NCBI GenBank assembly: GCA_938035125.1
Contig: CALHNS010000052.1
Coordinates: forward strand, 1 to 32,554
Reading direction: 5' to 3'
Source of the DNA: an uncultured Granulosicoccaceae bacterium
GTDB taxonomy: Bacteria > Pseudomonadota > Gammaproteobacteria > Granulosicoccales > Granulosicoccaceae
DNA length: 32,554 bases
Part shown: positions 16,607 to 24,967 of the stretch, piece after piece
Position numbering within the stretch: the first letter of the stretch is position 1
How the letters are laid out: every line of letters starts with the position of its first letter
Notes under the pieces: model-generated
Databases searched by the model: none
What the model saw: only the letters and a program-made list of their open reading frames with translations
What the model was told of the DNA's origin: nothing
Position numbers and translations under genes: made by a program

Positions 16607-18376
16607 TTAAATATCCGGGCCAAGCGAGATGTGAAAGCGCACATCGCGTTCTTCGTTTTCACTCACAGGAACCGCTATATCCAATCGGAACGGCCCAACG
16701 GGTGATTGCCAACGCACGCCAACTCCTGCACCCACGCGGTATGGATCATCAAAATTACTGAACGCACGACCCGCATCCACAAAGATTGCAGAACTCCATG
16801 AATCTAAAAATCGGTAATTGTGTTCAAGGCTTAGCGCCTCGAGGAACTGCCCACCGATAGCCACGTTGTCTTCATCTCGAGGGGATACTTGACGAAACTG
16901 AAAACCTCGAATGCTTTGATCGCCACCTGCGAAAAATCGTTGCGAAATTGGCAGGCGGTCAAAATCGTTGGTACTGATGGCGCCATATTGTAATGAGGTT
17001 TTTAATGTGTTTCGATTACTGATGGCTCGGATGTATTTAAAATTCAGCACCGATTTCAATAAATCCACGGTTGATAAAGCGTTTCTTGAACCGTACGAGA
17101 GCTGTAAGTTCGTTGATTGGCCCCAAGTAAGAAAAGGGCGGCCCTTGGATCGTGTGCGAAAGAAACTGATACCGGGTAACACCAGGTCGGTGGTGATGGC
17201 ATCAGCTTCACCTAAGGTATAACGCTCACGTTCCCAGCGAATAAAGGTGGTTTCGCGCCATTCGGAACTGAGTTTTCGTGATCGTTCAAAACTTAACGCA
17301 GAAAGAAAACTTTGGGTTTCAATCTCTGCACCGTCTTCTGCCTCATCGGTGTTAATTGAATTTTGCAATCCGTATTCAATGGCGTAGAAGTTATCAACGG
17401 GGTTCGTGCGCCGTGGAATTTTGTACGATACCGTTGCTGATTGGCTCACTGAGGATACATTAAACGATAACTCAACCGAATGCCCAAAACTATTGAGCAG
17501 TGGGCGGCCCCACGTAAGCTTAGTGCGAAATTTGGTGTCGCTGTCGTAACCGATGCCAATGCCTACGTAGTTGTTATCTTTTTTAGTCAATTCAATACGA
17601 ATGGGCACGGTTTTACCGTAGCGCGCATCGCGTTGCGGTAATACTCGAACCGAGCTGAAGTAACCCGATTCTTGAATGGCTTGCACGGCTTCGGCAATTT
17701 TACTGGATTCGTAAGGGTCGCCTTCTTCGAAGGGTGTCCAGCGTTTTAAAAATGTTTCAGAAAAAACCGATTGATCAAAACGCACAGGGCCGAATTTATA
17801 GCGTTCACCACTGTCGGCCACTAAAGTTACATCGGCGGTTAAATTTCTTCGGCTAACACGCACTACATTTTCAGTAAAATCAAAATCGAAGTAACCTAAA
17901 TCTTGAGCAGCATTTATTAATCGAGATTTCGCCGCCTCGTAATCAGCGGAGACAAAAATTGCGTTTCGTTGTAAGGGAAGGTTCCCTAAGTTACTCATGA
18001 AGGCACGGTCAGTGTTCGCTTTGCCATCAATACGAAGAACGATTTTATTGACCAGTGCCGGATCATTCAGCGTTACGCGAACATCAATAAAATCTCCATC
18101 GCGTGATGTGTCTCGATTAGCTTTCACTTCAGCGCTGTAAAAACCGACTGCGGCCAATGCCTGTCCGGTAGATTCTGGTAAGCCGTCGATAAAGCGTTGG
18201 GTGGAACGTTCTGAATCGTGAGTGGGCTCACCAACAAACAAGCGTATCTGCTGTTCTAAGTCGTCGTTTACACCAAACACACGCAGCTCTGGCGCTGCGC
18301 TTGCCATGGTGGCGTGCAGGCACAGAGACAGCCCAATGAAGAGCTGAGCTACGCGTTGGTGAACAAGACGAATCAT
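16607..18376 (-). CDS. tamA: Translocation and assembly module subunit TamA (BamA/Omp85 family)
   Basis: Outer-membrane Omp85 protein that partners TamB. A signal peptide covers residues 1-27 (cleavage near MASA). Periplasmic POTRA domains follow (about 30-270, including RYKFGPVRFDQS and AVQAIQESGYFSSVRVLP). The rest is a 16-strand barrel with the lid-lock motif GGDQSIRGFQF near 495. The protein ends RFHISLGPDI, close to the E. coli ending. Its 589 aa match TamA (577). Five nt separate it from tamB. It is first in the minus-strand series that runs down to the lipoprotein gene, and its promoter must lie in 18377-18666. Confidence 0.95.
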   Translation of the reverse strand: MIRLVHQRVAQLFIGLSLCLHATMASAAPELRVFGVNDDLEQQIRLFVGEPTHDSERSTQRFIDGLPESTGQALAAVGFYSAEVKANRDTSRDGDFIDVRVTLNDPALVNKIVLRIDGKANTDRAFMSNLGNLPLQRNAIFVSADYEAAKSRLINAAQDLGYFDFDFTENVVRVSRRNLTADVTLVADSGERYKFGPVRFDQSVFSETFLKRWTPFEEGDPYESSKIAEAVQAIQESGYFSSVRVLPQRDARYGKTVPIRIELTKKDNNYVGIGIGYDSDTKFRTKLTWGRPLLNSFGHSVELSFNVSSVSQSATVSYKIPRRTNPVDNFYAIEYGLQNSINTDEAEDGAEIETQSFLSALSFERSRKLSSEWRETTFIRWERERYTLGEADAITTDLVLPGISFFRTRSKGRPFLTWGQSTNLQLSYGSRNALSTVDLLKSVLNFKYIRAISNRNTLKTSLQYGAISTNDFDRLPISQRFFAGGDQSIRGFQFRQVSPRDEDNVAIGGQFLEALSLEHNYRFLDSWSSAIFVDAGRAFSNFDDPYRVGAGVGVRWQSPVGPFRLDIAVPVSENEERDVRFHISLGPDI

Positions 18377-18666
18377 TAGCGATGTTTATGCAATTTCCGA
18401 GGCGTTTTACACCTTTTATGTATCTGCAAGTGTTACCGATGGTTTCAGAAGGGCGATTACCAAATTGTGATATATTCTTATGTTTTGCGTATTATCTATT
18501 TATATCAATAACATAGGACTGTCATGCACACCTTCGGGAGAAGGGGTTTGAAGTGTTTTTGCACAGGATTTGCAAAGTTAGATGGTCCTTGGCAACTTTT
18601 GCGTCAATTCGTTCTCGAAATTACCGCAAAAACTTGCATCCTTAGCAATTACGGTCTTGAGAACTT
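18377..18666. promoter_or_regulatory. Divergent spacer between tamA and the thioredoxin gene, with inverted repeats
   Basis: This 290-nt gene-free stretch is AT-rich between 18460 and 18515. It holds a plus-strand -10-like TATTAT (18490-18495), though the nearest TTGTGA is 19 nt away. A hairpin CCTTC-GGGA-GAAGG lies at 18531-18544. A longer inverted repeat pairs GCAAAGTT (18572-18579) with AACTTTTGC (18594-18602). The leader before ATG 18667 would thus be long and structured. I see no small ORF with a good ribosome site and no riboswitch I can name. Confidence 0.4.
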
Positions 18667-19203
18667 ATGATTAGAAGAAGCTTTGGCGCCACCACACTAA
18701 TGGCTGGCCTGTTTTTACTGGCAACCTCGTTTACAGGCATTGCAACCGCCGCTGATGATGACACAGCGGAGAAAGTTCTCTTTCCCGATTTAATCAACGC
18801 CGACGGCTCCGATGCGCCTATTCACCCAAACATTGGTGACGGCAAATGGACGTTAGTGATGTTGTGGGCCACCACTTGCCACATTTGCGAAATCGACAAA
18901 CCTTTGATGTCTGAATTGCATGAAAAACACAAAGGCGGAAACATCGAAGTGTTTGGTATTTCCATTGAAGGGCAGGAAAAAATGCCTGCTGTTCAGAAGT
19001 ACTTAGCCGAACGTGACGTAAAGTTTCCGAACAGCGTGGGTGAATTTTTAACCGTAGGCTCTAGCATGTTAAACATTGCAGAAGAGTCACTGCGTGGCAC
19101 CCCAACGTATTTACTGTTCAGCCCGGAAGGGGACATCAAAGCGGTCCAAGCTGGCCATCTAACCCCTGAAGTGGTTGAAAATTTCGTTGAGTCGAACTCT
19201 TAG
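18667..19203 (+). CDS. Exported TlpA/ResA-like thioredoxin-fold protein
   Basis: Periplasmic thiol-disulfide oxidoreductase of the TlpA type. A signal peptide covers residues 1-29 (MIRRSFG, hydrophobic core, cleavage after ATAA). The redox motif is C71-H-I-C74 in LWATTCHICEIDKP, followed by FGISIEGQE and the cis-proline loop GTPTYLLFSPEG. The CHIC pair differs from the usual TlpA CxPC. Length (178 aa) is normal. The GAG of TTGAGAACTT serves as a weak ribosome site. Its last 29 nt overlap the SGNH-hydrolase lipoprotein gene in another frame, suggesting coupled expression. The substrate is unknown. Confidence 0.87.
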   Translation: MIRRSFGATTLMAGLFLLATSFTGIATAADDDTAEKVLFPDLINADGSDAPIHPNIGDGKWTLVMLWATTCHICEIDKPLMSELHEKHKGGNIEVFGISIEGQEKMPAVQKYLAERDVKFPNSVGEFLTVGSSMLNIAEESLRGTPTYLLFSPEGDIKAVQAGHLTPEVVENFVESNS

Positions 19204-20371
19204 TCTTCACCTGTTGCTAGCTGCCACCGTTTGGGTGGTGGCTGGCTGCAGCAGTTCGGATAGTAGTGACCCCGCGGATAGCGACAGCAATTCGGGCGAG
19301 GTAAATCCGCCTATTGAGAACCCAGTAAATCAGACAGGGGAAACTCTGGATCCTGATGGTAATCCGGTTGAAGAAACGGATTCAATCACATCTCAAGAAA
19401 CAGACCCAAACCCAGACCCTTCAATTGATCCTGCGATTGATCCAATTGCAGGCATTAATCCAGAAACAGTAACCAGCTGTACTGCCATCGATGTCATTAA
19501 CCTTGGCACCGGCTCGCAGAAAATAACTGTGCCTCTCGATGCTGGAGAACGTTTGCAGCTAACCAATACTCCGCGCGGCACCTTACTTAGCGTGGATGAA
19601 AGCTTGGGCGAATTCCATTACGTTCCGGCACAAGGCCGCGCTCCAGATACGGTTAGCTATAACGTGGTTGCACCTGATGATACGTTGGTATCGCAAGGGC
19701 AGATAACGCTTCGATTAGATCCCATTCGCATCATGCCGCTAGGGGATTCAATTACCCATGGCGTTGAAGTGGGTACGGGCAATTTGGATTCACCACCTGT
19801 GCCGCTTCGTGTGGGCTATCGCCAAGCGCTTCTTGAGCAATTAGCAGGTGCTGGGCAATCGGTTGATTTCACAGGCCAGGGTGGGCAAAGAGCAGGCGGT
19901 GATGCCGGTATTAGCGATACCGATAACAACGGTTACCCCGGTGTGGATATAAGCTTTATTAACGATCGGGTTCAGGAAGTGTTTGATGAACTGCCAAGCG
20001 ATGTGGTTCTGCTTCATATCGGTACTAACTTAACTCCTGATAACGCAGCAGGCATTGATGCCATTCTTGACAACATCGATGCATGGGAAGCTGCGAATCA
20101 TCCGGTAACGGTGTTTATTGCCACCATAATTCCCAAGCGAGATCCTGCGTTGCAACAAACCGTTGATCTATTTAACGCCGATCTTCGCATGCGCGTTGCG
20201 GCAAGAATAAGCGATGAGGTGGTGTTAGTAGAACAAGCGAACGCGGTGAGCGTTGCTGACATCGATGCAGCCGATGTCGGGGTGCATCCAACCGCACCGG
20301 GTTATTTGCGTATGGCTGATACCTGGTTTGATGCATTGGCTGCCTCTGATTTGTTTCCATCCTGCGAATAA
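19175..20371 (+). CDS. SGNH/GDSL-type hydrolase lipoprotein
   Basis: A lipoprotein with a serine esterase/acylhydrolase domain. The signal peptide ends in lipobox VVAGC (Cys25). A long Asp/Pro/Ser/Asn linker follows (about 26-98), then a short beta module (to about 180). The SGNH domain has block I IMPLGDSITHG (Ser192), block III LLHIGTN (around 281-285) and a final D367-x3-H371 in DVGVHPTAPGYL. The start is TTG 19175, or TTG 19187, and no ATG gives a signal peptide, so the gene overlaps the thioredoxin gene by 17-29 nt. The substrate may be a polysaccharide acetyl ester or a lipid, which cannot be decided. The end converges on glpE with a 61-nt gap. Confidence 0.85.
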   Translation: MKISLSRTLSLHLLLAATVWVVAGCSSSDSSDPADSDSNSGEVNPPIENPVNQTGETLDPDGNPVEETDSITSQETDPNPDPSIDPAIDPIAGINPETVTSCTAIDVINLGTGSQKITVPLDAGERLQLTNTPRGTLLSVDESLGEFHYVPAQGRAPDTVSYNVVAPDDTLVSQGQITLRLDPIRIMPLGDSITHGVEVGTGNLDSPPVPLRVGYRQALLEQLAGAGQSVDFTGQGGQRAGGDAGISDTDNNGYPGVDISFINDRVQEVFDELPSDVVLLHIGTNLTPDNAAGIDAILDNIDAWEAANHPVTVFIATIIPKRDPALQQTVDLFNADLRMRVAARISDEVVLVEQANAVSVADIDAADVGVHPTAPGYLRMADTWFDALAASDLFPSCE

Positions 20372-20432
20372 TCCATAACCATTACGATGATTGATTACCG
20401 TAGCGACTAGCCGCCGTGTAGATATTCGCTGA

Positions 20433-20759
20433 TCAATCCAATGGTTCCACATCATCCGGAAAACGCACATTCCAAAGTTCAAATCCACCGTCCAAACTGT
20501 ACACCTCACTAAACCCTTGCTCAGCTAAAAATTGCGCCGCTTGTTGGCTAGAATTGCCGTGATAACAGCACACCACCACAGGCATTGATTTGTCAGCGGT
20601 TTCAATAAAATGTGCCGCATTGTCGTTACTGAAATGCTTAGCATTCTCCATGCGTTTTGCTGTGAAACTTGCTGGGTCCCGGATATCCAGAATCGTGGTG
20701 TCACGATCATCAATTAAGTCACGTGCATCGTCTGGTGAAATCCGTACAAATGCGTTCAT
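20433..20759 (-). CDS. glpE: Thiosulfate sulfurtransferase GlpE (single-domain rhodanese)
   Basis: Transfers sulfane sulfur from thiosulfate to cyanide or thiol acceptors in the cytoplasm. The 108-aa protein carries the GlpE-type active-site loop C65-Y-H-G-N-S-S and the flanking YSLDGGFELW motif. The N-terminal half has ILDIRDPASF. Length equals E. coli GlpE. It is transcribed alone, divergent from truD (78-nt spacer) and convergent with the SGNH lipoprotein gene. There is no glpG or glpR neighbour, unlike enterobacteria. Confidence 0.92.
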   Translation of the reverse strand: MNAFVRISPDDARDLIDDRDTTILDIRDPASFTAKRMENAKHFSNDNAAHFIETADKSMPVVVCCYHGNSSQQAAQFLAEQGFSEVYSLDGGFELWNVRFPDDVEPLD

Positions 20760-20812
20760 ACTTATCTATCCGTATTCATTGTCTTAGGTAAGGAGGGAAC
20801 AGCGGTTCACAG

Positions 20813-20818
20813 TATAAT
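20813..20818 (+). promoter_or_regulatory. Perfect -10 box upstream of truD
   Basis: TATAAT lies 19 nt before the TTG start of truD. The position 17 nt upstream is AAGGAG, not a -35 consensus, so a second factor or another sigma contact would be needed. Transcription would begin around 20825, leaving a leader of about 13 nt with no obvious ribosome site. Confidence 0.4.
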
Positions 20819-20837
20819 AAGGTTCCACCATCTTAAG

Positions 20838-22040
20838 TTGTCCGTTCTGAATCATTCATCCGATTTGTCCGAATCCAAAGCCTCCCAATCAGCCCCCATT
20901 GCAACGATCGAGGCCAGCGCTCAATTAGCGCTGCATGCGCCTACCGCTCATGGCGGCCCGGTATGTTGTGCACGATTTAAAGCCACACCAGAAGATTTTC
21001 GTGTTTTCGAACAACTGAATATTGATTTCAGCGGCGAAGGCGAACATTTGTATTTGCATGTTGAGAAAACCGATCGCAACACCGCCGATCTGATCAAGGG
21101 CTTATCACGGTGTTACGGCGTGCCTAAAAAAGATATAGGCACAGCCGGTATGAAGGATAAACAGGCGGTAACCTCTCAGTGGTTAAGCGTGCTGACACCG
21201 CTAAATGAAGAACCGTTAACTCAGTGGTTGGCATCCGATGATGCGCCGCCATTTCGCTTATTAGATTCTGTTCGCCACAGTAGAAAACTTCGCACAGGTG
21301 CTCATACGGGTAACCAGTTTGTCATTCGGTTACAGGATGTTGAATCGATAGGTGGTGATGGATTGCGCGATAACCAATACGGCAGCGATAATCGCCACAA
21401 CCAAGAGAGCTTGGCAATCGCTGTGCAAGAGCGTATCGACCAACTTGCCCAGCTCGGCTTTCCTAACTACTACGGCCCGCAGCGCTTTGGTCATCAGGGT
21501 AAGAATGTGAATGCAGCGGTTGAATGGTTATGCTCGCATGAAAAAATCCCTTCTATGGCGCGAGCTAAACGCAGCCTGTATTTATCGGCGGTGAGAAGTG
21601 CTGCGTTTAATCGTGTGTTAGCCGCGCGCGTATTAGCAGGTGATTGGAATCAATTGCGGCCGGGCGAATTGTGTGTTCTGAATGGCACCTCCAGTGTCTT
21701 TACCTTAGGTGAAGAAGAATTTGTTGCTACCAAGGCTCGAATGGATGCTTTTGATATTCATCCCGGTGCGCATTTAATCGGTGATGGGGAATTACTCAGC
21801 ACAGGTGATGCAAAAGCGTTTGATGAGGCTGAACTTAAGCGCGACCCACAGTATGAAATTTTGGTTAATGCGTTGATGCGTTTACGTGTCGATGCATCAC
21901 ACCGTGCCACGCGCGCACTGTGTGAAGACTTACGTCACCAGTGGATAAATGAAACTACATTAGAGATATCGGTAGGGTTAGCACCGGGGGTGTATGCAAC
22001 CACCTTGTTGGCTGAGCTGTTTAAGGAAAAAATCGCATGA
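20838..22040 (+). CDS. truD: tRNA pseudouridine synthase D
   Basis: Converts U13 to pseudouridine in tRNA-Glu and others. The catalytic aspartate is D107 in GMKDKQAVTSQW. Further family blocks are FKATPEDFRVFE (about 47-58), FPNYYGPQRFGHQGKN, and RALCEDLRHQW near the C-terminus. The 400 aa slightly exceed E. coli TruD (349) because of a Ser/Ala-rich N-terminal extension of about 35 residues. The start is TTG 20838 (or TTG 20865); no ATG precedes the catalytic region. The stop overlaps the djlA start (ATGA, 22037-22040). Confidence 0.93.
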   Translation: MSVLNHSSDLSESKASQSAPIATIEASAQLALHAPTAHGGPVCCARFKATPEDFRVFEQLNIDFSGEGEHLYLHVEKTDRNTADLIKGLSRCYGVPKKDIGTAGMKDKQAVTSQWLSVLTPLNEEPLTQWLASDDAPPFRLLDSVRHSRKLRTGAHTGNQFVIRLQDVESIGGDGLRDNQYGSDNRHNQESLAIAVQERIDQLAQLGFPNYYGPQRFGHQGKNVNAAVEWLCSHEKIPSMARAKRSLYLSAVRSAAFNRVLAARVLAGDWNQLRPGELCVLNGTSSVFTLGEEEFVATKARMDAFDIHPGAHLIGDGELLSTGDAKAFDEAELKRDPQYEILVNALMRLRVDASHRATRALCEDLRHQWINETTLEISVGLAPGVYATTLLAELFKEKIA

Positions 22041-22939
22041 TTTGGGGAAAATTGTTAGGCGGTGTGTTCGGTGCCATGATCGGTGGTCCGTTAGGGGCAG
22101 TTATCGGTGCTGCCCTAGGGCACCAAGTAGACAAAGGAATTGAATCGGCGGCTTTACCATCCCCTGAAGGCTGGGATGAGGAACCGATGGCTCGCGGCGA
22201 TCTTGATCGTGTGCGCATGAGCTTTTTCAGCGCCGCATTTTCTGTGATGGGTCATGTGGCAAAGGCCGATGGACGCGTGCATGCCTCTGAAATTGAACTC
22301 GCTGAAAATGTGATGGATTCAATGCAGCTTACGCCTGAACTGCGAGAAGCGGCCATTAAATTATTTACTGAAGGTAAGCAATCGAGCTTTGAATTAAAGC
22401 CTGTGGTGTTGCAGTTTCGACAAGAGTGCCAGCGACGCACTAACTTGTATCGCTTGTTTATGGAAATACAAATTCAAGCAGCCTTAGCTGATGGTGTCAT
22501 TCGAAAACAAGAGCACGAAGTGCTGCTGGTTATTGCCAAAGTCTTAGGTTTTCCTGAATTTATATTTGATCAGTTGGTTTCGCTAGTGGCTGCCAGTATG
22601 GGAGTGCCTCCAGAGCAGGCCTATGAAGAGCACAGCGGTGCGCATGCGGGTCGTAGTGGTGCAGGCGCGGGTGCAGGTTCGCAACGCGATAGAACACAAC
22701 GTAACCGGCGTGGCCATGTTGGGCGAACTGACATCAGTGTGCGCGATGCGCAGCGTATTCTAGGCGTAAAACCCGGTGATGATATGGCAACGGTTAAGCG
22801 TGCTTATCGCCGGTTAATGAGCCAACATCATCCTGATAAGCTCATTGCTAAAGGTTTGCCGGAAGAGATGATAGAAGTGGCTACGGATAAGACTCAGAAT
22901 ATTCGTAAAGCTTATGAAGTGATTAAGGACAGCCGCTGA
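22037..22939 (+). CDS. djlA: Co-chaperone DjlA
   Basis: Membrane-anchored J-domain co-chaperone that stimulates DnaK ATPase. A glycine-rich N-terminal membrane segment (WGKLLGGVFGAMIGGPLG, residues 3-20, extending to about 28) is followed by a TerB-like helical domain (60-185, with MGHVAKADGRVHASEIE and EIQIQAALADG). A Gly/Ala/Arg linker (200-225) and a C-terminal J domain with HPD at 265-267 complete it. This is the full DjlA order, and the length (300 aa) is close to E. coli (271). It is translationally coupled to truD. Its 3' end overlaps the subtilisin-like gene on the other strand by 17 nt, and its terminator lies inside that gene. Confidence 0.95.
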   Translation: MIWGKLLGGVFGAMIGGPLGAVIGAALGHQVDKGIESAALPSPEGWDEEPMARGDLDRVRMSFFSAAFSVMGHVAKADGRVHASEIELAENVMDSMQLTPELREAAIKLFTEGKQSSFELKPVVLQFRQECQRRTNLYRLFMEIQIQAALADGVIRKQEHEVLLVIAKVLGFPEFIFDQLVSLVAASMGVPPEQAYEEHSGAHAGRSGAGAGAGSQRDRTQRNRRGHVGRTDISVRDAQRILGVKPGDDMATVKRAYRRLMSQHHPDKLIAKGLPEEMIEVATDKTQNIRKAYEVIKDSR

Positions 22940-24839
22940 AATGCAAAGGTTTCTTGAAACCGCTCCAGTTTAAGCGGTTTTTGAATGCCACTAACAATGC
23001 CACTAACAACAAAACCAACAAACTAGGATCTTGCCCGCGTTTATTAAGCATCAAACTATAGGCATCGGGTGTAAGCACAGAACACCCTAAACCTGTGCCG
23101 CCAACAAGAACATCATCATCAGAGCCCAAAGCAAAACTATCATCGTTTAACACCAACTCACTGGATTCATCGCGCGTGGGAATGTACGCCACCGCTGTTC
23201 TTACCGCATGGTGTGCATTGAGTAAACCCGCACCGCACAAAGTGGTGTCGCAAGGTTGAATGAATTGATTTTCAGAATCGTTGGGAAACGGAGTTGCACT
23301 GTCTAACAACAACTGCGTAAGTTCTCGACCGGTTAATTCTGGTTGCACGCTGCGCATTAAACTCAGTGTGCCGCTCACCAAAGGTGCTGCAACACTAGTA
23401 CCTGATACCGTTTTGTACGTTTGTGCATTGCCAACCATTATTCGTCCTCCGTTGGTGGCAACGGTTACACCGTACTGGCTGGGAAAACGAAGGCCACCAG
23501 GTGCAGCAATATCGGCATCACGTCCAAAGTTACTGTAGCCTGCTAAGTAACCTTCTTCATCGGTTGCCGCAACACCAATAACGTTATCGCATTGTGCAGG
23601 TGATGAAGGGTGCTCGGCGGTATTTCGGCCTTGATTACCCACCGCGGATACCACGATGGCACCGGCAGCCACCGCATCGTTAATGGCTGTTTGATCTAAC
23701 ACGCTGCAAATGTCGTTCATCCCTAAACTTAAATTGATAATGTGAGCAGGTGTTGGGTTCGGTGGCAGTGCGGGGTCTTCAACACCGGCAGCCCATCGAA
23801 TCGCATCTAATAAATCGGATCGATGCCCACCGCAGCGACCAATGGCACGAATCGGCAAAATCATCGCATTCCAGTCAATGCCGGCAAGCCCTGTGGCATC
23901 GTTTGCATTGGCGGCAATTAATGAAGCCACCCCAGTGCCGTGCCATGTACTTTCTGTGGGTGCGCAGGCGATGTCTAATGCCGATAGTTGTGCTGCTGTA
24001 ATAACATCAACACCATCACCAGGATCGGTTGGGTCTGGGTCACGACCATCACCGTCGTTACTTCTAGCGTACACAAATTGGCTGGATATACTGACGTTAC
24101 TAGGAGCTAATTCATCTAAACCTGAAACAAAGTCGTAGCCTGGTAATAAGCGGCCAACGAGGTCGGGGTGTTCGGGTCTAATCCCTGTATCAATAACAGC
24201 GATAATCGTTTCAGCAGAACCTTGTGTGATGCTCCATGCGTTCACCGCATCAATGGAGGCTGCTTGCCTAACATCATCGTGTAAATGCCATTGATCAATA
24301 AATAAAGGATCATCAGGTAGAGTTAATCCGTTGAGCAAAGCATCGTTAACAATTTGCTCATCGAGGTTTTCCTGCTTACTAGCTTGTGTTGGCGTTACTT
24401 TCGCATCGTTCTCCACCGCGATGACTTGCGGGTGTGCGTGCAAAGCCTGGATAGCGCCGTTGATTTGTGAGTTGGAACCCGTCAGTTGCAATACGTAGCC
24501 ATTGCCTGATGTTCGGCGCAGCCAATGGGGGCTTAAGGATTTAAGCTTGCGGGTAAAAAAAGACGAAGGCACATCGTAGGCTTTATCAAAACTTACGATA
24601 AAGCGTTGAGAACTAGTGGATTGAGGCGCAAGAGCGGTTCCGGAAATGCCCGATACACTCTTGGCGCTCAATGAACTCAAGGTGCCCGATGCACTCAGGG
24701 CACTCGATGAAATCAAGGCACCCGATGCACCCAGGGCACTCAATGAAATCAAAGCCAAAAGGGCTGAAATAAGATAACCATTTACCCACATACGGCTTTG
24801 GCAAATGGATTGAAAAACTGTGCGAATCGCGTTGCGCAA
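22923..24839 (-). CDS. Exported subtilisin-like (S8) serine protease with C-terminal membrane tail
   Basis: Catalytic triad by motif: Asp217 (IAVIDTGIRPEHPDL), His300 (STWHGTGVASLIA) and Ser482 (SGTSVAAPLVSG), with oxyanion Asn402 in AVGNQG. Residues 78-150 look like an I9-type propeptide. Numbering is from TTG 24839. The internal ATG at 24791 (Met17) gives a cleaner signal peptide, and neither has a strong ribosome site. The signal region carries a triplicated 12-residue Ser/Ala/Leu/Gly repeat. The C-terminus has a Cys, then an Asp-Pro, then a Leu/Val-rich membrane segment (about 605-619) and basic residues, like protease-processed CTERM sorting tails. It is convergent with djlA (17-nt overlap). 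Confidence 0.9.
   Translation of the reverse strand: MRNAIRTVFQSICQSRMWVNGYLISALLALISLSALGASGALISSSALSASGTLSSLSAKSVSGISGTALAPQSTSSQRFIVSFDKAYDVPSSFFTRKLKSLSPHWLRRTSGNGYVLQLTGSNSQINGAIQALHAHPQVIAVENDAKVTPTQASKQENLDEQIVNDALLNGLTLPDDPLFIDQWHLHDDVRQAASIDAVNAWSITQGSAETIIAVIDTGIRPEHPDLVGRLLPGYDFVSGLDELAPSNVSISSQFVYARSNDGDGRDPDPTDPGDGVDVITAAQLSALDIACAPTESTWHGTGVASLIAANANDATGLAGIDWNAMILPIRAIGRCGGHRSDLLDAIRWAAGVEDPALPPNPTPAHIINLSLGMNDICSVLDQTAINDAVAAGAIVVSAVGNQGRNTAEHPSSPAQCDNVIGVAATDEEGYLAGYSNFGRDADIAAPGGLRFPSQYGVTVATNGGRIMVGNAQTYKTVSGTSVAAPLVSGTLSLMRSVQPELTGRELTQLLLDSATPFPNDSENQFIQPCDTTLCGAGLLNAHHAVRTAVAYIPTRDESSELVLNDDSFALGSDDDVLVGGTGLGCSVLTPDAYSLMLNKRGQDPSLLVLLLVALLVAFKNRLNWSGFKKPLHFSGCP
22957..22982 (+). 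terminator. Intrinsic terminator of truD-djlA, inside the opposing protease gene
   Basis: AAACCGCT (22957-22964) pairs with AGCGGTTT (22973-22980) around an 8-nt loop and runs into TTTTT (22978-22982). It lies 18 nt after the djlA stop. The same bases encode the last residues (after the C-terminal hydrophobic segment) of the subtilisin-like protease on the minus strand. Confidence 0.85.
24648..24755. repeat. Three tandem 36-bp repeats in the protease signal region
   Basis: Units start at 24648, 24684 and 24720 with the shared pattern CCCGATGCACTCAGGGCACT and small differences. On the minus strand they encode three 12-residue units of the type ISLSALGASGAL. Because the unit is a multiple of three, the frame is kept. 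Confidence 0.85.
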
Positions 24840-24967
24840 GAACGTAGTTATCCGAAGACAAATTGAGTTCTTAGCAATGCAAATAGCGCCCCAAATCAGG
24901 CGATAAGGGCTGTTTTACAATATTACCAACACGCTTGAACCGGTGCGGTGCGAGCGCTTTATAAAGG

